DNA of 64,000 nt from Owenia fusiformis (lineage: Eukaryota; Annelida; Polychaeta; Sabellida; Oweniidae): assembly GCA_903813345.2 (NCBI GenBank), contig CAIIXF020000007.1, positions 18,957,564 to 19,021,563 of the forward strand. The letters run 5' to 3'. The translations under genes and the position numbers were made by a program. Positions within the stretch are counted from its first letter, which is position 1. Every line of letters starts with the position of its first letter. This document shows positions 23,301 to 33,510 of this stretch, piece after piece. The notes below the pieces were generated by a model. That model made no database searches. It was not told where the DNA came from and saw nothing but the letters and a program-made list of their open reading frames with translations.

Positions 23301-24117
23301 AAATAAGCGTGCATAACAAGTGCTAATGAGTCTACTTCAGATTACCGTTCAGATTCGGTTTTGTGTTTAGAATACGAATAAATCCAAATTTCACGTTGGT
23401 GTCAATGGGAATCATTATACTTGGTGTCTATTGCCATACTATGCTGGTAATTTTGATTTCCATACAGAGTAGAATTCTTTCTGAAGATGATGATGTACTC
23501 GATGGCTATTTAAGTGAGGAAGCTAAATGTATTTATATATGGGCGATTTATACGTACTATATACACTGTCGATTTGATTTTATATCTCATACTAGCTTAA
23601 ACTCTCCAATATTGTGACAGAATCTAAGAGATCTACATGTAAGGTATCATTTTGATGCAAATGGAGATTCAATGTAAGCTGAAACAGCAATCATCAGATC
23701 ACTCTATTTATTTTGTTTAACGATGTTTTTTCCCTAAACTTTTTTGTTTCAAAAATCTAAAGTCATGAAAAATAGTAATAGATGAATGATAAAAACATAT
23801 TTTCAACCTTAAGATGGGGCATTTAAGAAATTTTATAATTTTGATTTCTTTTTATACATATGAGTATATTATATCCACCTGAAAATATTCTTGATATGTA
23901 AATTTCACCGTCATTTCTAATACAAAGTCCTTCATAAAAAATTCTCTTGATCTTGATAAACATCAAACTTTTTTACATATCTATGTCCCGAGTACATCCG
24001 AGTTTGGTTAATTTTTCAGGTGCTGTAAGGAGAACTATCCTAGGTAGTGTCAGTGACTATGTACTTCACCACACCAAAATACCAGTTATTGTAATTCCTG
24101 GTCATGGCAAACACTGA
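17305..24117 (+). CDS. Universal stress protein (UspA family), five exons
   Basis: A small soluble ATP-binding UspA-fold protein linked to stress responses in other organisms; the exact role in animals is not established. Exons are 17305-17383, 20928-21023, 21482-21567, 22484-22598 and 24020-24117, all with GT/AG borders and matching phases, giving 157 aa, the usual size of the family. The N terminus 'CVVIPVDSSDNASKAFDWY' is the first beta strand and helix. The ATP-binding signature G-x2-G-x9-G-S is exact: Gly121, Gly124, Gly134, Ser135, in 'GSRGLG' plus 'AVRRTILGSVSDYVLHH'. The C terminus 'IPVIVIPGHGKH' is the last strand. The start is ATG 17305; the frame runs upstream only through a non-ATG codon. 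Intron 1 (3.5 kb) holds three mobile elements. Confidence 0.93.
17803..17914. repeat. Perfect 29-bp inverted repeat hairpin with CRE-like sites
   Basis: The arms 17803-17831 and 17886-17914 are exact reverse complements and contain 'tatgacgtgaaatatg'. The 54-bp loop has a further inverted pair (cccaaatatag / ctatattggg). An upstream 'tgacgtcacgtca' at about 17747 contains the full CRE palindrome. It is in USP intron 1 and could be a MITE or a cruciform-forming regulatory site. Confidence 0.75.
17968..18360. mobile_element. Terminal-inverted-repeat element of the satellite-bearing family (family Y)
   Basis: It begins 'tatcgtacctaaaac' and ends 'gttaggtacgata', an inverted pair. Inside are 'aatccaaaatggccacctta', 'cagaatgcccaaaaactaat' units shared with the 8080 array, and a GC-rich cgcccgcc run (18295-18320). 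Its relative at 21940-22308 has the same architecture. Confidence 0.7.
18493..18735 (-). repeat. tRNA-derived repeat (SINE-like), minus strand
   Basis: On the minus strand a B-box 'gggttcaaatccc' (18656-18668) lies at a tRNA-like spacing from a weak A-box. It is followed by a non-tRNA body with 'tattccccaagggcgccct'. The flanks carry inverted 'gtaatgaccc'/'gggtcattac'. The anticodon arm does not form properly, so this is not a functional tRNA. Confidence 0.5.
18780..18850 (+). repeat. Right-end relic of a family X element
   Basis: The stretch reads 'gatggacagagggcttcgct', then 'acagaacttcattcattggg', matching the right terminus at 10970-11012 (gacgga, ccctccgaacttcgttcgat). Only the end remains. 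Confidence 0.5.
18868..20469. mobile_element. 1.6 kb TIR element filled with CTACCG-rich tandem repeats
   Basis: Perfect 14-bp inverted ends 'catacctgccaacc' (18868-18881) and 'ggttggcaggtatg' (20456-20469) are flanked by a perfect 5-bp direct repeat CAGAC (18863-18867 and 20470-20474). Nearly the whole interior is degenerate repeats of 'ctaccgtaaaa' and 'ctaccgcattttttcaaaat', about 30 bp per double unit. A unique ~330 bp patch (about 19150-19560) breaks the array. No transposase is visible, so this is a non-autonomous DNA element. The TSD length does not by itself fix the superfamily. Confidence 0.85.
20475..20920. other. USP intron 1, right part
   Basis: AT-rich intronic sequence leading to the exon 2 acceptor at 20927. 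I see no further structure. Confidence 0.4.
21158..21475. repeat. ~60-bp minisatellite, about 5 copies
   Basis: The unit contains 'tgatcaaaattctactgatt', 'aggcttatacgtgtagctga' and 'tcaaaactgattgtgttta'. It occupies USP intron 2 and stops about 10 bp before the exon 3 acceptor, so expansion could affect the branch point and polypyrimidine tract. Confidence 0.85.
21600..21800. repeat. Relic of family Y satellite unit
   Basis: It contains 'aaattcaaaatggccacctt', 'aacatttacccagactgcct' and 'aaaaactaatcag', matching the 8080 array and the element at 17968. It is one decayed unit in USP intron 3. Confidence 0.6.
21940..22308. mobile_element. Family Y TIR element, ~370 bp
   Basis: The ends are long inverted repeats of about 37 bp. 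The left begins 'tttttatcgcaccctaaggt' and continues 'gctatattgtaat'; the right is its complement, ending 'cttagggtgcgataaaaa', with one 3-nt indel. The interior carries the satellite phrases and 'gggcgggcg' seen in 17968-18360, in the opposite orientation. It is intronic in the USP gene. Confidence 0.8.
22858..23184 (+). mobile_element. tRNA-derived SINE
   Basis: The 5' head has a good A-box (tagctcagcggtagcgc, from 22868) and B-box (ggattcgatcc, about 22910). The anticodon stem is broken, so it is not a tRNA gene. A roughly 240-bp non-tRNA body follows ('gggctccttcaaggaggggt') and the tail is 'aaaatacaatacaatata'. This is the layout of an RNA polymerase III SINE mobilised by a LINE. It lies in USP intron 4. 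Confidence 0.75.
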
Positions 24118-25312
24118 TTAAAAGTACCAACTATTTAAGGCTAGGTTAAAAAAGGAAACGTTAGCATGCACATACTTCCCCTCATCTTTTTGAAAGATAT
24201 TTCAATCATTTTGACAGATATGTCAGATCTATTTGAAAAATTGGAGAAATAATCTAAAAAACTGAATCAACTCATCCTTTCAAGGAATCCAGAAGTACTG
24301 TATTATTTCAAGGAGGATACAAATGCTATGGGGAAGGAGTAATTCAATTTCTAAATAGGACCATGGACTTGCAGTCTATGATAGGACAAGGAGATTATTT
24401 CATGGACCTTTGTGAATGTAGAGAATTAAAATAAGAAAATGTCAATCAAATATATATTCATGTGTTTTTTCAGTATAACTAAGTTGGTCTTATTTACATA
24501 TACATGCTTCAACAGTCAGCGGTAATCCACTTTAGCGTCGCTTTGAAAGACGACAGTTGTGCGTCATATTTTTTTGCAAAAAAATGCTTATTTTCGTTGT
24601 TCTAGCCGAATTAGAAAAAATGATTAATCCCTTCCACTCCCTTATTTCTACATTATATCTGTGCAATATGTGCATCATATCACTAAGGATGTAACATTTT
24701 ATTAATGTACTAAAACATTTAGTCACTAGTGGCACATTTATTTTGACATTTCATTATTGAAATAGTATGTCATTTATCTTTGCATTGGTGATAAAAAGAT
24801 AATATTTTTGCACTGTATAGTGGGATTTTTGATGATTAAAATGTTTTAACTTTGTTAACTTTTTTAAAAATTGTGGGAAATTTGAATATTTGAAAAACGA
24901 AAAGTTGACAACTTTTTCCCCCCAAATCTTTTTTTCAAAAATATCTAAAAATGACTCTCTTATAACTAAAGTCATGAAAAAGATCCATGTGCAGTATGGC
25001 AAGCGATTTTAGATGGTCATATCTTTTACCATGAGTACTTTCTGGGCATAAATACAGTGGTTTTTATTAAGACAATATGTTTTCTTTAAAGTGAAGTCCC
25101 CATGGTGATAAAAATATCAATCAAACAATTCGAAAAATTATAAATAGGGACTCCACATCAATAATTTTCTCAAAATGTTGAACTTATTTGCTCAAAAGAG
25201 GATCTTCTTTTTCTGATTTTTATTGCGTGAAAACATTATTCAACAAGGGTCTAAACCGGGGTCTAAACATCTTCAAAAGTAGAATGGTATTGAAAGTCTA
25301 GTTTTAAAGATA
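24118..25312. other. USP 3' flank and gene-free stretch
   Basis: Probable 3' untranslated region of the USP gene followed by AT-rich sequence. I see no obvious canonical polyadenylation signal close to the stop codon and no other gene. Confidence 0.4.
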
Positions 25313-25599
25313 TCAATTTTCGATGACCAAAATCATACTGCCATAGGACCTTTTCAAACATTCCATTGGGCCTGAATGCATCACACTTTAACATTATTAT
25401 CCATATATTACATAAACAAACAATAAATTAACAATAGGTTGATTATAAACTTACCAGAATATGAATGGAGTTGACACATGACAGGGATGGTTTCAGTTTT
25501 TCTTGACAATAGTGAAGCTTGAACTGTAATACCAAAAAGCAATATTTATAACAAGGCATTAACATGACAAAATGTCACCACCTGGTTGCTCACATTCAA

Positions 25600-26110
25600 T
25601 CTTAAGTCAGATTTGAACTTCCGAGAATTTGTAATGATTGGTTAATTTTTTTACCTTGAGAATGAAGGTCAAATCTATAGTCAGATTTGAACGTTTGAGA
25701 GCTTGTAGATCATTTTGAAAAAATGGTCAATTTGAGACTTTTTTGACCTGGAGAAGGTCATTGAATGTCAATCTTTTTTTACCTTGAGAATGTCATTGAA
25801 GATCAAATCTACAGTCAGATTTGAATTTTTGAGAAATTGTAGATGATTTTGAAAAAATGGTCTATTTGAAGCAGGTTGAAAAAATACCTTTTGATCTTTT
25901 TAGACCTTGAGCAGGTCATTGAAGGTCAAATCTCAAATCTAAAGTCAGATTTGAATTTCTGATAACTTGTAGATGATTTAAATAGAAATTTGGTTGAAAA
26001 TAGACCTTTTTAACTTTTGTTACCTTTTTTGACCTTGAAAAGGTCATTGAAGGTCAAATCTTAAATATAAAGTCAGATTTGAACTTCTGAAAACTTTTAT
26101 CTATGACTTT
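25600..26110. repeat. ~130-bp tandem repeat, about 4 copies
   Basis: Units share 'agtcagatttgaacttctga', 'acttgtagatgattttgaaa' and 'gaccttgagaaggtcattga'. Starts are near 25602, 25680, 25815, 25940 and 26072. The first spacing is shorter, so one unit is deleted. Confidence 0.8.
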
Positions 26111-26136
26111 AGAAAAAAATTGAAGTCAGTCTAAAC

Positions 26137-26645
26137 AGTGTCATCATGATCATTGTAACATGTAACTGTCATCAAAATCATTGTAACTTGTAACTGTCAT
26201 CATGATCATTATAGCTTATAACTGCCATCATGATCATTGTAGCTTCTAACTGTCATCATTATCATTGTAACTTGTAACTGTCATCAAAATCATTGTAACT
26301 TGTAACTGTCATCATGATCATTATAGCTTATAACTGTCACCAAGATCATTGAAGCTTATAACCATCATCATGATAATTGTAGCTTTCGTATAACTGTCCT
26401 CATGATCATTGTAGCTTCTAACTGTCATCATTATCATTGTAACTTGTAACTGTCACCAAGATCATTGAAGCTTATAACCATCATCATGATAATTGTAGCT
26501 TATAACTGTCCTCATGATCATTGTAACTTTTAACTGTCACCATGATCATTGTTGCTTATAACTGTAGTCATGATCATTGTAACTTTTAACTGTCATCATG
26601 ATTATTGTAGCTTACAACTCTCATAAAGTTCATTGTAGCTTAATA
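26137..26645. repeat. 28-bp minisatellite, about 18 copies
   Basis: The unit is 'tgtcatcatgatcattgtag' plus 'cttataac', with variants (aaaatcatt, ttatcatt, accatcatc). It directly follows the 130-bp repeat. Some pairs of units recur as longer blocks, suggesting higher-order duplication. Confidence 0.9.
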
Positions 26646-26861
26646 ACTATTAACAATAACATATAGTTTGAGATAGATGTCACTTAGTCACTTAAAGTCT
26701 GTTTCAATGCTTCAAAGGCAAGCAGTTGAAGCTGAAAAAGAAGAAATCTAAAGACTATTGTGCTATAATATATAGAAAAATATATTCATATTGCACATGA
26801 ACAAAACCTGTACTCATATTTTTAAGTAAAAATTGAAATTTTGTTTGTAAATTGAACAATT

Positions 26862-27295
26862 AGGCCATAAGAAGTAGATTCTTTGTTTTGCGTCCTGGCA
26901 AAATCAAAGTCATACAAGGGTACAAGGAAAACAAACACAAACTCAAGAAAAAACACAAACTTGTTTGCTGAGAATTGTATACATTTTATGGGCATAAAAA
27001 GGGATGACATACCAATTTGTAGTGATAACAAACACATATCTATACATTTATATAATATATTTAAACATAGCTATTATTCAAGGGTAAAAAATAAGAAAAT
27101 ACACTATGTATGCCAAACTTATTAATACCACTGTCAATTTTGATGCACAACAAATTATCTGCCATTTCGTCTGATTCTGATTGACGTCTGATTCAGATCC
27201 TTGTGATTGCTATTTGAATGTGTTTGTTTTTTCTGATTTACTCAAAATCGTGCAAGCAAGGGGACGCAAAACAAAGAATCTACTTCTTATGGCCT
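26862..27295. mobile_element. Fold-back element with perfect 34-bp inverted ends
   Basis: 26862-26895 and 27262-27295 are exact reverse complements, containing 'aagaagtagattctttgttt'. The interior has 'caagggtacaaggaaaacaa' and 'tttatgggcataaa'. A diverged copy is spread over about 29690-30560. Confidence 0.85.
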
Positions 27296-27358
27296 TACAA
27301 TGTTACGTCGTGATCTGATGTCGTATCATCAGGACTAATATACTATAGGACTATAGGG

Positions 27359-29301
27359 GTTACCTTCTTCTAAGGCCACTGTATCCTGGCCTTCCAGTAA
27401 AGATATATTCCTGCATGAACAACTGGTCATGTTGTAATCATAAAATTTGAAATCATTTTTCCACATCACAATTTGAATTGCGAGTTTTGGTCTTATTACC
27501 TCACCAAAAATTCCAAAACACACATGAAGTGATCAGTGTATTAGTTCACATCTTCTGGATCGCTAACTTAGAATTTACAGCCAGTTACTAATGTCAAACG
27601 TTAACGACATTTCGTCCAGTTTTCGAACATCGCCATTTTTCTTGGAGCCATTTTGTTTTAATTTTAGACAAAATCCTGATGAAATCATGTCATATCTCAT
27701 CAAGGAGCCGAGTAGTCATATAAATCCGACCGTTGTATGCTGTTCTTCGATATTCCTTGTTCTTATTTGGATATTTATTTTTTATCATTTTCTTTGCATA
27801 CACGGTCGTAGATATTATATGGAACAAATTGCGGTAAACGCTTTTCTGGCCTGTCTTGGTAAATATAGTTACCATACTAACCAAAGTCACACAAATTATC
27901 ACGTAATTATTTAGCTCCAACATCAAAGTGTTAAATCTTACCTTAGACATGTAAAACGCTTGATAATTGACGAAATATAATCAATTGAATTATATTTTCA
28001 TTATCGCCCGCCATGTTGCTGAATGTTGTTTCCGGTAGTCTAAATGTATAACATGTATCGAAACGGAATCATAATTATTTATTACACAGAGATCGATTCC
28101 AAAGCCGTTCTCTGCCACTTATTACTTTTCTCATTTTGAAACAATAACTTTTCCAAATAACTTCCCTTCTCAACGACACTGCTTCCCTTTCAACTGAATA
28201 TTTGTGTAACAATAACTTATGATTTCGTTTGATATAGTTTTACATCTAGACTATCAGATTAACCCGGAAGTGACCTTGGTAGGCAAAATGAGAAAATTTT
28301 AAAATTTAGCAGCGTGCTTATATTTCTTCAATTACCAAGCGTTTTACGTGCCTAAGGTAAGATTAAATACTTTATAGTTGAAGCAAAGAAATTAATTTAT
28401 CATTTGTGTGAATTTGGTTGGGTAGACATGCCAGGAAAGCAATTCCCGCAATATACAAGCGCTAGTGTTTATGACCCTCGTATGCAAGAAAATAAGAAAA
28501 ATAAATATCCAAATCAGAAAAAAATAACAACAAATAACATCATACGAGGGTCAGATTTATATGACTAGGAGCCGAGCGGGGTCCGTTTTGATTAATGATT
28601 TATTTATCTGGCGATTTTTAAAATATTCAATAAATTTATGACTCGGCGGCCAGCTTTTTTCAAATGGAGTTCACAGTATTCCAGATGAAATCCCCTCTAG
28701 CCAAGTATTGGCTAGGGACTCGAGTAATATAGGGGGAGCGCGCATCCCGAGTGCACCCCTATATATTATGTTAATTCCTGGCGTGTTAACCAATATAATA
28801 GCTTCTTATTTCACATCAAGATAAAGAAAGATGTAAGGAGTATGCTAACATCGATAAAACATCATGACGATACGCGTTATATTCAAAAACTAACTGGTGA
28901 GAATTTGCGCAAACTAAAGTCCATTTCACTGCTTCATTTCGTCAGTAGAACGGCAAAAATAAGAAATTGGGAGACCATTGTGCAATAATATATGGAAAAA
29001 TATATTCATACTGTACATGAAGGAATGTACTAAAAACCCTTCGACCCTTCGACCCTACGACCTACGACTTACAGGGTGTCAAGAATTTTTGAAATATATT
29101 TTTATAAAAACCCTTCGACCTTCTAGATATTTCTCAGTCCATATGAAGTTGCTGGAAATATTACTTTGTGTATAGAACTTAAGAATCTGTCCCAAGAGAG
29201 TTAAAGATATTTAAAGCTGGACTTCGATCGGAGCCGGCGATATTTACTCGAGTCTCTAGCCAATACTAATATACGATACAGTGGCCTTAGAAGAAGGTAA
29301 G
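27359..29301. repeat. Nested ~1.9 kb imperfect palindrome
   Basis: Three inverted pairs are nested: A 27359-27385 with 29275-29301 (26 bp, ttccttcttctaagg region); B about 27690-27830 with 28435-28590 ('gtcatataaatc', 'ggatatttatttttt'); C about 27925-28010 with 28300-28390 ('aaaacgcttg', 'ccttagacatg'). The order A-B-C-C'-B'-A' shows one large palindrome centred near 28150. Open frames inside have no recognisable products. Confidence 0.7.
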
Positions 29302-29405
29302 GCGATATGATTTTGGAAAGGTTTCTAAATGAAGAACGTGACGTCACTTCCGAATCATAGCATTCAAAATAAGTAGCTTTTAATTACCTCCATCATTCAT
29401 AATAT

Positions 29406-29474
29406 TATGGTGGTCCAGCGGTAAAATGCTCGCTTAGCACGCGGGAGGCCCGGGTTCGAATCCCGCATTCGCCT
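29406..29474 (+). tRNA. tRNA-Ala(AGC)-like sequence, probable pseudogene
   Basis: A-box (ggtccagcggtaaaatgctc), an anticodon arm ctcgc-ttagcac-gcggg with anticodon AGC, and a B-box (gggttcgaatccc) are present, followed by a T-run. The 3' acceptor strand 'attcgcc' has no complementary 5' strand and the T-stem has one mismatch, so it is unlikely to be a functional tRNA. It could be a degenerate gene or a SINE head. Confidence 0.45.
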
Positions 29475-29689
29475 TTTTATTTTTTTAACTAAATGATTGT
29501 TCTTTGACATTACGCAGATAATTTTTTTTTATTTACATAAACTTTATATTAGAGCTTGAAAATGTAAAAACAATGTGTGTCAACATATTGCGTTTTGGAG
29601 CGATGTACAGGTTTAATGTATTCAAGCACATTCGAATGTGAACGTTTCTTACCTCCTCAGTAAAAATATTTGTGCTTTTCCCATCACAT

Positions 29690-30560
29690 TGTAGCATGCA
29701 AGGGTACAAGGAAAATAAACACAAACTCAAGAAAAAGTTTGCAAGCTAGGTCATATCAGGTTCGTATAACCAGCTTTTGCCAATTTAAGTTTTTCAAAAG
29801 GATCAAGGGGTGAACATTTGACAATTTTCACGGGCCCAGAAATCTTGAAAATGCTCAGAATCGTGAAAAATTGTACTGGTTTTGAGAGAATATTTGGCCA
29901 ATGGAGTGGTCCACTTGAACCCACGAATGTCCCCCCCCCTGAATATATACATTTTAAGGGCATAAAGATTATTACAAACACATCTATACAACTATATTTA
30001 TTAGACATAGATATGAAACATTTCAGAACTAGATAACAGCAATGCGAGGTGGAGCAAATCCCATCGAACTTTTGATCTCAAAATCGTTCAACTACTTTTC
30101 AAGTTTTAGAAAAAAAGTAAAATTAGACTTTAAAATAGAGGCCACTTTTCAAAATGGCCACCTGGCCAATGTGCCATGCTTATGAGTATCAACATATCAA
30201 ATGTGAAAAAATAGGTCCACTTTTGAGTGGTAATATGCAAAATAACACACACTAAGTTAGAAGCCATTTTTCAAAATGGCTGCCTACTTGCCAAAGTGTC
30301 ATAAGATAGTGTCCCATGCTTATGAGTTTTCACAAATTATATATGCAAAAATCGCTCCATAGCCTATTACTCTTCCCAGTTACAGCAACTTAGAATTTTG
30401 ACGCACATCAAATTGTCCGCTATTTCCAATTCTGATTGAACGAAATGCGATGGTACCTTCAGACCCTTGTGTTGCCATTTGGAAGTGATTGTGTTTTCTG
30501 ATTTGCTTAAAATCTTGCAAGCAAAGGGATGCAAAACAAATAAGCTTATTCTCATTGCCT
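29690..30560. repeat. Diverged, interrupted copy of the 26862 element plus family X end
   Basis: 'caagggtacaaggaaaataa', 'acattttaagggcataaag' and the right-end 'gggatgcaaaacaaataagc' match 26862-27295. A family X left end ('gcaaatcccatcgaac') starts at about 30034, with satellite units ('gtgccatgcttatgagtatc') to about 30380, apparently inserted. Confidence 0.6.
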
Positions 30561-31383
30561 AGTCTAAATTAGTGTGTTTGTTCATTTCCCGCCTGCCGGG
30601 CATAGACGATAATCATTCATTTTCAGTTATTTATGTTCTTTCTGGTCAAATATAGAGAAAAGTACTTCTCCATTAATCATGAAAATTATTTCTTAAATTA
30701 TCGGTGAATTAAGCTTTTTAATGGTGTATAAAACTTAGTGATTGGTCTTATATTTCTAGAGATATCGTAATTTGAAAAGATTGTTTTTCAGCGCGATTCT
30801 TATATTCCTTCCGCAATTCAGCTGCACTATTCATACCTTTGATTGATAGGCTAGCAGTAGATTATGAATTCTTTGAAGTGACAATGTTTTGACATGTACA
30901 AACCTTCCTAATTCATAAATATTCAAATCGTCATAGTTACATTTCCTTTTATGACCAGAGATTCTAGAGTTCTCAAGATTTCTGCTAAGTCTAATAACCA
31001 TCATATTTGTAATGTGTGTGGGGTTGGTGTTGGTGTTGGTGTAGGGAGGAAAGATTTCGAACGCAATGCGTGACATATACGTAATTCGCGTGAAAAGTCC
31101 GAACGAAATGCGTACGTTTTTTTTCGGCGTTCATATTTTTGCTGTGTAGACGAACTTTTTTAGAAATTTTTCTACTGAAACATTTTTGCTTGACAATTAC
31201 CAGGTAAATGCGTATTTGCGTGCACAGGGAGCTCAAGTTGGAACTATACGTAATCATTTAGTAAACTGGACTGGGAAATCAGAGGTCGAAGGGATTTTCA
31301 ATAAAATATATTCCAAAAATTCTTGACACCCAGTAAGTCGTAGGGTCGAAGGGTCGTAGGTCGAAGGGTTTTTAGTACATTCC

Positions 31384-31582
31384 GTACATGAATGACATTT
31401 GTATATCTTGGATTGCTTCTAGTTTGGCTTATAAAGTGTGTGGCCTCTTATATTAGGATGTTTCTCTGCCATGTTATTTTCAATAAGATTAACATGGCTG
31501 AAATTCTTCAAATTACAAGACGGCACAGGCTTATTGCACAAATAACTAAAAAATCTGAAATATACAAATGTCATTCATGTAC
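31384..31582. mobile_element. ~200 bp hairpin element nested in an inverted-repeat arm
   Basis: Perfect 22-bp inverted ends (core catgaatgacatttgtata) at 31384-31405 and 31561-31582. It interrupts the right arm of the 28918-31677 inverted repeat, where the left arm has no such insert. Confidence 0.75.
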
Positions 31583-31677
31583 ATTATGAATATACTTTTC
31601 CATATATTATTGCACAATGGTCTCCCAATTTCTTATTTTTGCCGTTCTACTGACGAAATGAAGCAGTGAAATGGACT

Positions 31678-33510
31678 CTAAGGTGGTACGCAATAGAGGT
31701 AACATGTCAGCCATCACTAAAGCTCTGGGGCATTCCCTCCTCTTGATGACACTGTTATTTGTAAAGATCTCATAGCAAGTTAAGCTTACAAGGCTACTTT
31801 CATTTTCATATCACCATTTGTCGCTCAACTGGATATTTGCTTGGACCAAGACTATTTTCTTCATTGGTAAATGTGTTAATAACAAGATTTTATTGCAGAA
31901 AATAGTCTTCCTACTACTATGATGATTTTAAAACATTTTGAGATACCAACAACCTAACAGGAAGTTCTACTAGAGAGTACTTACCGAGATCAGAGTGGAA
32001 AAATCGTAAAAATCTAACTTTTCTGCAAAATCATGACCGATGAATGGTCATTGATAATTTCGATTTTGAGTTCATGAAACACCACCACTCCTAGCCATTG
32101 TAACAATCAGCACACACTTTAACTTATTCAGCATTCTTCAATCGCAATTCACTGCACATCGATAATAATAGCGCAAATATGGTGCTAAAATGTACAAAAC
32201 AGAGATAAACAGTTACCACTAGGGCATTTTAAACGTTCGCATAATCGATGCATATTGGACTATTTTTATTCATCCGCAAAGACGGGAGTGAAATGCCGGG
32301 GAATGCATCATAATGATGTATGATGTTATATGATGTACTCACATGATAGTATTTTATTAAAACCTCAATGATAAATGTTTTCAAAGACATAAATAACAAA
32401 TAGGTGTGCAGAAAAAGAAATATAACTTCCAAATTATATTCTACGCGGATAGCGATTTGACACTTGCTGTGTTCCTGGGCACTTCCGGGTAATATTTTGT
32501 TTTGTTTACAAAAATGTAAACATCATGATCATCATTGGATTATTAATATATATCAGAGTGACATTTTGAGTCATGACCATGGTGAAAAAACACATACTCG
32601 TGCTGTTGGTAAAACTGAAGAGATTACGCGTTAATCAGTAGCCTAGTGAAAATAAGGTTAGTGACTTTTTGAAATTGTAGTGTACACTGTATAAATGTCA
32701 TCCACTTTTATTGATCACCTAAATACAGTTTGGAACATAAATAAATGACAGGTGGATTTGCTGAAGTGACGATTTCCCATGTCAAACAAGAAGCCTTACA
32801 TCAGTGGATGGGATTATACAAAATGTAAAATATACAAATTTTAAGGGATATGTATCGAAACAATATTGGAAATTGTGGGCTTTCAGACGACCATGGTTAG
32901 GAAATGGTCATAGAAAACCCAAGTGTAATTTATTTTTGTTCCCAACTATACATGTAAATGTGGAGTTGATTTGCGTTTTTTCTTAGTTTTGACATTTGAC
33001 TTTAGCAAATCTCCCCCACTACTGTTTTCCCAGGGAAATATGAAGGAATAAAAATCGTTTTGAATCGTGCATTACATGAATAAATCATATTGTCCCCGGG
33101 AAAAAATCATATTGGAGCATATTAAATGAAAAAATCGTATTGTTCCCGGGAAAAATAGTATTTGAGCGTATTAACCTATTTTATGTTTCCCGGCCATTTT
33201 TAACTTTAAATTTAATTTAACTTCAAACAATGTGCATTTATTAATATAATGTTTTGCATTATCCAAATGTAACATTTTAGACAGATGTATTATGGAATAA
33301 ATAGGTTATTTCTGGTCGGGATTGAATATCATTGAATATGGGTTCTATTCCGAGGAACAATATGATATTGATCAAAGGGTAATATGATATTGACCGAGGG
33401 AGCGCAGCTCCTGATTTTGTTAAGTATGAGTATGAGTTTTATTAAGTATGAGATTTTGTAACTTTCTTTAAAACGTGATTTTATTTAGTGTTGAAAACTT
33501 TTCAGAGGGA
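31678..33510. other. Region upstream of the RING gene
   Basis: No recognisable coding sequence. A possible untranslated first exon could end at the donor-like 'aaaataaggttagt' near 32656. At 33090-33170 'tattgt(c/t)cccgggaaaaa' recurs, and at 33350-33410 'caatatgatattga' recurs; these short repeats may be part of an unclassified element. The acceptor 'aacttttcag' ends at 33505. Confidence 0.4.

Larger units (their letters stand above)
25313..29684 (-). other. Candidate small four-exon gene, unrecognised product
   Basis: Four minus-strand segments with good splice signals join in phase: 29684-29653 (starts ATG GGA AAA), 27410-27364, 25523-25455 and 25371-25313 (stop TGA). The product would be about 67 aa, with pieces such as 'NISLLEGQDTVALEE' and 'LLSRKTETIPVMCQLHSYS'. 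I recognise no family. Doubts: exon 2 lies in an arm of a long inverted repeat (copy at 29275-29301), exon 1 is only 32 bp, and such chains can arise by chance in AT-rich DNA. It could also be a non-coding transcript or nothing. Confidence 0.2.
28918..31677. repeat. Long inverted repeat, arms ~200 bp, interlocked with the previous palindrome
   Basis: The left arm 28918-29124 and right arm 31281-31677 are inverted copies ('ccatttcactgcttcatttc', 'aataagaaattgggagacca') and include a 'cccttcgacccttcgaccct' block with its complement near 31335. The right arm is longer because a ~200 bp hairpin element is inserted in it. A diverged fragment of the arm occurs at 26755-26800. Confidence 0.8.

Noticed and set aside
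27591-27914. Membrane-like 107-residue plus-strand open frame
   Set aside because: It lies across an arm of the large palindrome, has no recognised family, and its counterpart in the other arm is not open.
33475-33510. Upstream start for the RING protein
   Set aside because: The codon at 33475 is not ATG and the stretch contains a splice acceptor-like 'aacttttcag'; ATG 33511 directly precedes the conserved RING.
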